From positions 1 to 11,069 of the forward strand of contig VBFZ01000079.1 of the NCBI GenBank assembly GCA_005880805.1: a DNA stretch of 11,069 nt. The letters run 5' to 3'. Position 1 is the stretch's first letter. The number at the start of each line of letters is the position of its first letter. The notes under the pieces were generated by a model. The model had not been told where the DNA came from. It saw nothing but the letters and a program-made list of their open reading frames with translations, and searched no databases. Positions 5,726-11,069 of this stretch are shown here, one piece after another. The position numbers and the translations under genes were made by a program. Source of the DNA: Chloroflexota bacterium. Its GTDB lineage: Bacteria; Chloroflexota; Limnocylindria; Limnocylindrales; CSP1-4.

Positions 5726-7168
5726 TCAGGCCGTTCGAGCCACGCCCGCCCGGCGGCGGTTGCCTCCTTCGCGCTCGATCACGCGCATCAGGGCGGCGGC
5801 CAGGCGGGCGGGGTCGTGGTGGTGGGCGTTCTCCGGGTCGACCACGTCGTCGAGGACGAGCTTCGGCCCGACGCCGCTGAGCGGTGGCCAGCGCAGGCGG
5901 ACGGTCTCGCCCGACCAGGTGCCGGGCACCCGCGCGGAGAACTGGTTGTTGGCGAGGACGACGTCGACGACGCCGGGCGCGGTGTGACGCTCCAGGATCT
6001 CGACGTGCTCGGCGAGGTCGAAGCCGGCCGTCTCGCCGGCCTGCGTGGCGACGTTGCACACGTAGATTCGCAGCGCCGGCGATGCTAGAACCGCGTCGCG
6101 CAGCTCCGGGACCAGTAGGTTCGGCAGGATGCTTGTGAACAGGCTCCCGGGTCCGATCACGATGACTTCCGCGTCAGCGATGGCCGCGAGGGCGTCCTCG
6201 GCCGCCGGAACGTCGTTCGGGCTGAGCCAGACCTCGTTGATGCCTGCGGTCTTCGTGATTCGCGACTGTCCGTCGACCTGCGTCCCGTCCGCCAGCCTCG
6301 CGTGCAGCGTCAGTGGCGTCGGCGAGGCCGGCAGCACCTGGCCGCGAACGGCGAGGACGCGGTTCATCTGGCGGACGCCTTCCTCGAAATCGCCGTCCTC
6401 GATCGCCGTCATCGCGGCGATCAGCAGGTTTCCCACTGCGTGACCGGCAAGGCTGCGCGGGTCGCCGCCGGTGAGGATGGCCCGATCGGCCGGCTGGCCG
6501 TCCGCCTCGGGGAAGCGGTACTGCAGGAGGCGGCCCATCAGCGGCTCCGCGTCGGCCAACGCCACGATGCAGTTCCGGATGTCGCCCACGGGCGCCACAC
6601 CAAGCTGCTCGCGAAGCACCCCGGAGGAGCCGCCGTCGTCCGCCACGGTCACGACCGCGGTGAGGTTGCTCGTGTGCTCCTTGAGGCCGCGAAGGAGGGT
6701 GGACAGCCCCGTCCCGCCGCCGATCGCCACGATCCGCGGTCCGCGTGCCAGGAACCGCTTCTGGTAGATGACCTCGACCAGGGGCTGGCCGGCGCCCGAG
6801 GGCCGAAACGGATCCATGATCGCCATGACGACACGCGACAGGCCGAACACGAACAGTCCGATGCCGGCGGCCGCGAGGAGCGCAGCGCGCGCCAGGTAGG
6901 GCAGGAACTGGAGCGTCGCGAGGTAAACGATCGTCTGCAGCGGCCCGGAGGCCTCGATGTCGTGGTAGGCCTGCCGGAGCGCGAACGCCCCGCCGAGTGC
7001 CAGCAACAGCAGCCCGATGAAGACCACCGCCAACCAGCGGTTGATGCCGAGGCCGGGGCTCAGCCAGCGACGGAGGTCGGCGATCGATCTCCACCATGCT
7101 CGGCTCTCACGCAGCGGGACCTCTTTCGCCTGTGGGGGTCCCTGACGCCCCTCGAGCCCTTCACGCAC
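5726..7168 (-). CDS. yvcK: YvcK/GlmR family UDP-sugar-binding protein, membrane-anchored
   Basis: YvcK (GlmR) proteins bind UDP-N-acetylglucosamine and, in Bacillus and mycobacteria, direct carbon toward cell-wall precursors, being needed on gluconeogenic carbon sources. The core begins near residue 147 with IGGGTGLSTLLRGLK, then VTVADDGGSSGVLRE (173-187), GDIRNC, GNLLIAAM and IGPGSLFTSILPNLL, all family hallmarks of the CofD-like fold. Before the core lie about 140 residues containing a strong membrane helix (about 45-66, AVVFIGLLLLALGG) and a second hydrophobic stretch (about 90-118), so the core is probably tethered to the membrane's inner face. The start is uncertain: GTG at 7166-7168 overlaps the rapZ stop by 8 nt (GTGCGTGA); the frame stays open to a TTG at 7204. 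Length is 480 aa from the GTG. Confidence 0.93.
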   Translation of the reverse strand: MREGLEGRQGPPQAKEVPLRESRAWWRSIADLRRWLSPGLGINRWLAVVFIGLLLLALGGAFALRQAYHDIEASGPLQTIVYLATLQFLPYLARAALLAAAGIGLFVFGLSRVVMAIMDPFRPSGAGQPLVEVIYQKRFLARGPRIVAIGGGTGLSTLLRGLKEHTSNLTAVVTVADDGGSSGVLREQLGVAPVGDIRNCIVALADAEPLMGRLLQYRFPEADGQPADRAILTGGDPRSLAGHAVGNLLIAAMTAIEDGDFEEGVRQMNRVLAVRGQVLPASPTPLTLHARLADGTQVDGQSRITKTAGINEVWLSPNDVPAAEDALAAIADAEVIVIGPGSLFTSILPNLLVPELRDAVLASPALRIYVCNVATQAGETAGFDLAEHVEILERHTAPGVVDVVLANNQFSARVPGTWSGETVRLRWPPLSGVGPKLVLDDVVDPENAHHHDPARLAAALMRVIEREGGNRRRAGVARTA

Positions 7169-8246
7169 GATCGAGCTCGCGATGGAAGACCGCGACCGGC
7201 CCAAGCTTCTTCTGGCGGAGGTGCTCGGCCAGCGCCTCGGCGATGGCGATCGATCGGTGGTAGCCGCCGGTGCAGCCGATCGCGATCGTCAGGCGGGTCT
7301 TGCCCTCCGACACGTAGGCGGGAATGACGAACGCAAGGAACTCGTCGAGGAAATCGAGGAAGCGCCGGGTCACCGGCTGGCCCAGCACGTAGCGGCGAAC
7401 CGCCTCGGTGAGGCCGGAGAGCTGCCGCAGCTCGGGGATGTAGTGGGGGTTCTGCATGAAGCGGACGTCGAACACGAGGTCGGCCTCCAGCGGGACGCCG
7501 TACTTGAAGCCGAAGCTGATGAGCTGGATCGCGAGCTGCTCCGGCTCCGGCGTGTCACCCAGCTGGGAAAAGATCCGCTCGCGAAGCTCACGCAGCGAAA
7601 GGTCAGACGTATCGAGCACCACGTCTGCTTCGTCCTGGACCGACGCCAGGAGCCTGCGTTCCTCGGCGATAGAGCTGGCAATCCCGCGCTGGTCGGCGAG
7701 CGGGTGGCGATGGCGCGTCTCAGAGAAGCGCCGGATCAGGACCTCGTCGCGAGCGTCCAGGAAGAAGACCTGTGGCTTGATGCCGCGGCCCTCGAGCGCG
7801 CCGCGCATGGCCGCGAACGCGAGCGGAGCGTCGCCCGCTCGCACGTCGAGCACGATCGCTACCCGCGCGAAGCGATCCGGCTCGCTGGACACCAGCTCGG
7901 CAAGGTCGGGTAGCAGCTCGCCGGGCAGGTTGTCGACGACCGTATAACCGAGGTCCTCGAACAGTTTCGCCGCTGCCGTCTTGCCTGCGCCGGACAGGCC
8001 GCTGACTACCACGACGTGTTGCTCGGTCCGGGGCCTCGCGGTCGGAGCGGCATTCGCGGTGGTTCCCGCGGCCCCTGCCCTTCGCGCACGGGCGGGCTGG
8101 ATTCGCGGGATTCGAGTTGTGGCCGGAAGCCGGGCTGCCGGCGTGCCTATCCCGGGGGTCGGAGCGGGTGGCTCGGGAACCCCCGATGACCGCTGCGCGC
8201 GTGCAGCGTCAGCCGCCTGCTTGATCCGCCGGTGCGGTGTGGCCAC
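7161..8246 (-). CDS. rapZ: RapZ/YvcJ family nucleotide-binding protein
   Basis: RapZ-family P-loop proteins bind and hydrolyse nucleotides. The E. coli member is an RNase adaptor that senses glucosamine-6-phosphate and controls glmS through small RNAs; the Bacillus YvcJ role is less clear. The Walker A motif GLSGAGKT is at 83-90, followed by YTVVDNLP, LDVR, FLDARDEVLIRRFSETRHRHPL, FKYGVP, VRFMQNPHY, and GCTGGYHRS (324-332) in the C-terminal domain, all typical. Residues 1-76 are an extra low-complexity Ala/Pro/Arg/Thr region; the remaining 285 residues match the usual length. GTG at 8244-8246 was chosen because a TAGACT -10-like box lies exactly 6 nt upstream and no Shine-Dalgarno is present, suggesting a leaderless message. 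The only nearer in-frame start is GTG at 8010-8012, almost abutting Walker A. The neighbour yvcK shares cell-wall amino-sugar control. Confidence 0.94.
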   Translation of the reverse strand: MATPHRRIKQAADAARAQRSSGVPEPPAPTPGIGTPAARLPATTRIPRIQPARARRAGAAGTTANAAPTARPRTEQHVVVVSGLSGAGKTAAAKLFEDLGYTVVDNLPGELLPDLAELVSSEPDRFARVAIVLDVRAGDAPLAFAAMRGALEGRGIKPQVFFLDARDEVLIRRFSETRHRHPLADQRGIASSIAEERRLLASVQDEADVVLDTSDLSLRELRERIFSQLGDTPEPEQLAIQLISFGFKYGVPLEADLVFDVRFMQNPHYIPELRQLSGLTEAVRRYVLGQPVTRRFLDFLDEFLAFVIPAYVSEGKTRLTIAIGCTGGYHRSIAIAEALAEHLRQKKLGPVAVFHRELDRA

Positions 8247-8252
8247 GCCGCC

Positions 8253-8258
8253 AGTCTA
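8253..8258 (-). promoter_or_regulatory. Candidate -10 box of rapZ, leaderless spacing
   Basis: Minus-strand TAGACT fits TAnnnT and is separated by 6 nt (GGCGGC) from the rapZ GTG, so transcription would start at or next to the first codon. It lies in the 105-nt gap behind tatC, the only gap in the 8246-2502 gene run large enough for a promoter. No -35 is recognised. Confidence 0.45.
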
Positions 8259-8308
8259 GCGTGCGTTGTTTTGTGCTCCGTCGGTGCGACCCGACCCCTC
8301 GTGGACGG

Positions 8309-8326
8309 GAGGCCGGTCTCGGCCTC
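8309..8326 (-). terminator. GC-rich hairpin between tatC and rapZ
   Basis: GAGGCCG-AGAC-CGGCCTC forms a perfect 7-bp stem with a 4-nt loop. A second short inverted repeat, GGCCC-GCC-GGGCC, occupies 8338-8350 directly after the tatC stop. Neither is followed by a T-run, so if they end the tatAC transcript they do so as GC-rich, T-less structures. The hairpins are seen; the termination role is inferred. Confidence 0.35.
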
Positions 8327-8351
8327 GTCGGGGGCGTGGCCCGGCGGGCCC

Positions 8352-9161
8352 TTAACGGCCGCTGCGGCGAATGACGAAGATCGAGATCTCGAACAAGAGG
8401 TACATGGTCAACCCGAGAACGGTCGGGCTGACCAGGTCGCCACCAGGCGTGATGACCGTGGCGAACACGGCGATGCCCAGGATGACGTACCGCCGGGCGG
8501 TCCGGAGCCGCTGCGACGTCACGATCCCGACCCGCGACAGGATGTACAGCACGATCGGGAATTGCATCGTCAGCCCGAAGGCCAGGAACAGGGTGGTGAT
8601 GAAGCCGAAGTAGTTGTCGACCGTGAGCGTGATCGTCAGGCCGTTGCCTTCGAAGCTGAACAGGAACGCCAGCGCGAACGGCAGGACGACCCACGCGACG
8701 GCGATCCCGATCGCGAAGAACAACAGCGCGATGGGGACCCAGGGCCGGACGACTCGCCGCTCCTCGGGCGTCAGGCCCGGGGCGATGAACGCCCACGCCT
8801 GGTAGAGGATCACCGGCATCCCGAGGATCACGCCGAAGACGAGCGCGATCTTGACGTACAGGAAGAACAGGCCGCCGGCGCTGAGCGAGATGAGCGGTCT
8901 GTCACCAATCGGCTGCCGGAGGACGTCGATGATGGGCCCGGCGCGCCAGAACCCGATCGCCGCCAAGACGAGCACCGCCACGATCGATTTGACGAGCCTC
9001 GAACGGAGCTCGGTGAGGTGGTCAACGAGGCTCATCGCCTCGGGTTCGGCAGCGGGCGCGGCCGGAACCGGAGGCGGCGAAACGGGCGACTGAACGGGGG
9101 TCGATGGAACCGGGAAGGTCGGCTGGAGCCCGGCGTCCTGCGCCGCGTCGGCGTCTGCCAT
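8352..9161 (-). CDS. tatC: Sec-independent protein translocase TatC
   Basis: TatC is the multi-span receptor of the twin-arginine pathway, which recognises RR signal peptides and recruits TatA to export folded proteins. The 269-aa product has the signature HLTELRSRLVKS (48-59), the YQAWAFIAPGLTPEER block (120-135) with its conserved Pro and Glu, and six hydrophobic segments at about 57-73, 97-125, 140-170, 185-210, 222-239 and 245-265. The late motif ITPGGDLVSPTVL (237-249) is also typical. The first 42 residues form a Pro/Ala/Val-rich cytoplasmic extension not found in minimal TatC. ATG at 9159-9161 is 19 nt after tatA. The ATG at codon 43 (9033-9035) has no well-spaced Shine-Dalgarno, so the longer form is preferred with moderate certainty. 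Confidence 0.95.
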   Translation of the reverse strand: MADADAAQDAGLQPTFPVPSTPVQSPVSPPPVPAAPAAEPEAMSLVDHLTELRSRLVKSIVAVLVLAAIGFWRAGPIIDVLRQPIGDRPLISLSAGGLFFLYVKIALVFGVILGMPVILYQAWAFIAPGLTPEERRVVRPWVPIALLFFAIGIAVAWVVLPFALAFLFSFEGNGLTITLTVDNYFGFITTLFLAFGLTMQFPIVLYILSRVGIVTSQRLRTARRYVILGIAVFATVITPGGDLVSPTVLGLTMYLLFEISIFVIRRSGR

Positions 9162-9180
9162 CACGGCCTGGGGAGAGGGG

Positions 9181-9432
9181 CTACTGGCGGCTTTCGGCGG
9201 GCTGGTCGCTGCTCGTCTGGGCTGGCGTGGCCGGCGGCGCCGGGGTGGCGGCCGCTGGTGGAGGCGCGGTGTCGACCTTGGTGGCGTCCTCGATGTCGGA
9301 GGCCGCCTTGCGGAACTCGCGGATGCTCTTGCCAAGCGCCGAGCCGACGTCCGGGAGCTTGCCCGGGCCGAGGACCAGCAGTGCGATGACGAGGACGACG
9401 ATCAGTTCAAAGGGTCCGATTCCGAACGGCAT
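9181..9432 (-). CDS. tatA: Sec-independent protein translocase TatA
   Basis: TatA oligomerises to form or open the passage for folded proteins in the twin-arginine system. The 83-aa protein has the full family plan: a short periplasmic start MPFGIGPFEL, one membrane helix (about 8-22, LIVVLVIALLVLG), the hinge GPGKLPDVGSALGKS, an amphipathic helix (REFRKAASDIED, 38-49), and a disordered Pro/Ala tail ending AESRQ. There is no TatB gene here, and a single TatA-type protein with TatC is sufficient in many Gram-positive bacteria. ATG at 9430-9432 has GAGG 10 nt upstream. It lies 65 nt after pyrF, with a candidate promoter at 9500-9509, and forms a two-gene unit with tatC. Confidence 0.96.
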   Translation of the reverse strand: MPFGIGPFELIVVLVIALLVLGPGKLPDVGSALGKSIREFRKAASDIEDATKVDTAPPPAAATPAPPATPAQTSSDQPAESRQ

Positions 9433-9497
9433 GGCGCGAAGACCTCGAGAGTGACGAGCCGCTCGCGACGGGGTTCCGACGGCCCGATTCGATCGAT

Positions 9498-10361
9498 CTA
9501 CGATAGCACAGGGAGTTTGAGCGACCACTCGCGAGCTGCGATCGCAACCCGCTCCCCGAGGTCCCCCGGCGCGGGGGCAACCGCGGCCCCCGCGATGCCG
9601 CGCGACACGTTGACGAGCAAGCCTCCGCCCGGCCGACCGCCGGCGGGCGGCTCGACCGCAGGTCCGTCCTGAAGCACCGGGTCGATGTCCCCACCCTGCG
9701 CCCCGACGCCCGGGACGAGGAACGCCAGACCGGGACCCGCCGTGCGAACCGCACGCAGTTCCGTGGAAGCGGTCGCGCCAACGACCAGGCCCACGGTCCC
9801 GCCCGGACCCCATGTCGCGACGTCCCGCGCGATGCGCCGGTACAGAGGCATTGGCTCCGCCGGGTCATCGCGATCAGCGACCCTCAGATCCTGGAACTCG
9901 CTGGCCCCGGGATTCGACGTTCGGCACAGCACGTACACGAAGCGGTCCTCGCGCTCCAACAGTGGGCGGAGCGCCCCTGAACCGAGATACGGGCTCGCGG
10001 TCACCGCATCACCGCCAAGGTGATCGAAGAGGGCCACGGCATGGCGAGCGGCCGTTGAACCGATGTCGCCACGTTTGGCGTCGAGGATGACGGGGACCTC
10101 GGGCGGGATGCGCTCCCGAAGTCGCTCCAGAACTCCCAGCCCCGCCGATCCGAAGGCCTCGAAGAACGCCAGGTTCGGCTTCACGGCCGCGGCGAACGGC
10201 AGAGCGGCCTCGAGCACGAGGCGCGCGAAGGCTTCGACCCCACCCACGTCCCTGCTGAACCCCGCAGGCAGACCCTCCGGGTCCGGATCGAGGCCGAGGC
10301 AGAGGACTGTTCCGGTGGCCGCGCTGCGTGCGGCCAGGCGCTCGAGATAGGCCGGCCTCAC
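9498..10361 (-). CDS. pyrF: Orotidine 5'-phosphate decarboxylase, type 2
   Basis: PyrF converts orotidine 5'-phosphate to UMP, the last step of de novo pyrimidine synthesis. The 287-aa length and the motif spacing match the type-2 subfamily, known from mycobacteria and others, rather than the shorter (about 230 aa) E. coli type. Visible motifs are GLDPD (23-27), VKPNLAFFEAFG (60-71, with the substrate-site lysine), and the catalytic LDAKRGDIGSTA (93-104) with the Asp-Lys-Asp set D94, K96 and D99. Further on are SPYLG, CRTSNPGA and the phosphate-binding FLVPGVGAQGG. The GTG start (10359-10361) overlaps the upstream TGA as GTGA. The frame is open to 10499, but the extra residues are shadow coding of the neighbouring gene. 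No other pyrimidine gene is in view. Confidence 0.95.
   Translation of the reverse strand: MRPAYLERLAARSAATGTVLCLGLDPDPEGLPAGFSRDVGGVEAFARLVLEAALPFAAAVKPNLAFFEAFGSAGLGVLERLRERIPPEVPVILDAKRGDIGSTAARHAVALFDHLGGDAVTASPYLGSGALRPLLEREDRFVYVLCRTSNPGASEFQDLRVADRDDPAEPMPLYRRIARDVATWGPGGTVGLVVGATASTELRAVRTAGPGLAFLVPGVGAQGGDIDPVLQDGPAVEPPAGGRPGGGLLVNVSRGIAGAAVAPAPGDLGERVAIAAREWSLKLPVLS
9500..9509 (-). promoter_or_regulatory. Candidate extended -10 promoter of tatAC
   Basis: Minus-strand GTGCTATCGT (hexamer TATCGT preceded by TGC) overlaps the pyrF stop codon by one base and lies about 68 nt before the tatA ATG. It shares the GTGCTAnC(A/G)T pattern with 2438-2447 and 501-510. No -35 is evident; a promoter role is inferred. 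Confidence 0.35.
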
Positions 10362-11069
10362 TGCGATGGCGACGGGCTCGCGGCGGCCGGCGAGGGTGAG
10401 GCGCTTTGGCGCTGGTCGGGCGGGAGGTACCAGCTCGGGTGGGAGGCGGGATCGAGGCCGCCCAGGTCGGTCAGGTTCACCAGCTTGCCTGGCGTCCACT
10501 GCGGCGCGGTGCCGGTGAGCGGGAGATACACGAGGTCGACGACCGCGCCGCCGATGTGCAGGAACGCGATCCCGTCGCCTCTCGGGGACCAGATCGGCGA
10601 CCAGGAGTGGCCGTCGCTGGTCAGCCGGAGCAGCTCATTGCCGTTCCGAGCGTCGAGGATCACGACGTCGGTGTCGAGCGCGCTCGTCTTGGTCGCTACA
10701 ACGAACCGACCATCCGGCGACCAGGCGGGGCTGGTGTACCCAAGGCCGGTCAGGGCCGCGACCCGCTTCGACCGGATGTCGTAGCGCAGGATCTGCGGGG
10801 CGCCGCGCGTGCCGTCGCGGCCGTTCTTGACATAGAGGAGCTGATTCCCGTCCGGCGACCAGGCCGGATCCTGGTGCCCGAGCGGCGAGTTCTCGGGGAG
10901 GCTCGGCTTGCGGAACGTCTTCGTCTTCATGTCGAAGAACTGGACGACCACGTCGCTGCTCGTTGGGTCGGGCGCATCCGACAACAGCGCCAGCGTCCTG
11001 CCGTCAGGCGACATGACCGGCTCGCGCATCCAGAAGAACCACGTGCCCGCCGCGCTCCGGAAGAGTCCG
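10358..11069 (-). CDS. TolB-like PD40 beta-propeller protein, C-terminal part
   Basis: The coding frame enters at the window edge (in-frame residues GLFRSAAGTWFFWM before the first internal ATG at 11029), so at least 236 C-terminal residues are seen and the start is missing. It carries four WD40-like (PD40) repeats with the diagnostic SPDG or SPRG turns: VMSPDGRTLALL, AWSPDGNQLLYV, AWSPDGRFVVAT and IWSPRGDGIAFL, each one blade of a propeller as in TolB. The last 20 residues are a Ser/Pro/Ala/Gln tail. Such proteins are often exported and bind partners or peptides, but the ligand cannot be told from the visible part and an export signal would be off-window. Its TGA overlaps the pyrF GTG, an odd functional pairing probably reflecting compact gene packing. 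Confidence 0.85.
   Translation of the reverse strand, partial: GLFRSAAGTWFFWMREPVMSPDGRTLALLSDAPDPTSSDVVVQFFDMKTKTFRKPSLPENSPLGHQDPAWSPDGNQLLYVKNGRDGTRGAPQILRYDIRSKRVAALTGLGYTSPAWSPDGRFVVATKTSALDTDVVILDARNGNELLRLTSDGHSWSPIWSPRGDGIAFLHIGGAVVDLVYLPLTGTAPQWTPGKLVNLTDLGGLDPASHPSWYLPPDQRQSASPSPAAASPSPSQ

Noticed and set aside
8232..9389. 385-codon plus-strand frame opposite tatC and tatA, rich in Asp, Arg and Gln
   Set aside because: Reverse reading of hydrophobic membrane-helix codons yields such charged sequence; both Tat genes on the minus strand are fully convincing.
9181..9813. Longer 210-aa reading of tatA
   Set aside because: The added N-terminal part lies inside pyrF in another frame; MPFGIGPFEL with GAGG upstream is the family-typical start.
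1..11069. CRISPR array, insertion sequence, prophage or integration site beside the tRNA genes
   Set aside because: No regularly spaced repeats, transposase or integrase motifs, or duplicated tRNA 3' ends were seen.

Overview
The window is GC-rich bacterial chromosome in which every supported gene lies on the minus strand, so it is described here in transcription order, from high to low coordinates. The gene content (WhiA, YvcK and RapZ together, the tpiA-gpmI-secG glycolysis/secretion cluster, a two-gene Tat system, a type-2 PyrF and a family-5 peptide-binding protein) is ordinary housekeeping. It suggests a GC-rich, Gram-positive-type or Chloroflexota-like bacterium. The compact WhiA and the SecG sequence fit Chloroflexota best, but that placement is inference and no marker here settles it.

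Layout: (1) 11069-9498: the 3' end of a TolB-like beta-propeller gene, overlapping pyrF by 4 nt. (2) 9432-8352: tatA and tatC, the minimal twin-arginine translocase, followed by a 105-nt gap with hairpins. (3) 8246-4088: rapZ, yvcK, whiA, tpiA and (to 2502) gpmI, read as one operon with stop/start overlaps at most junctions. It pairs the UDP-sugar/central-carbon regulators YvcK and RapZ with two reversible glycolysis/gluconeogenesis enzymes. (4) 2405-478: secG and a family-5 extracellular solute-binding protein gene, each with its reading frame broken once. (5) 453-1: tRNA-Leu(CAG), tRNA-Leu(GAG) and the 5' part of tRNA-Val(TAC), with encoded CCA on both leucine tRNAs.

No mobile element, CRISPR array or clear novel defence or biosynthetic system is visible. 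The points most worth a second look are: two independent frame lesions in neighbouring genes, the first of which joins the SecG start to the binding-protein frame; a recurring GTGCTAnC(A/G)T element that looks like an extended -10 promoter in front of three transcription units; an apparently leaderless rapZ with a long N-terminal extension; an unusually short WhiA; a membrane-anchored YvcK; and two copies of a near-identical 16-bp palindromic element between the tRNA genes.
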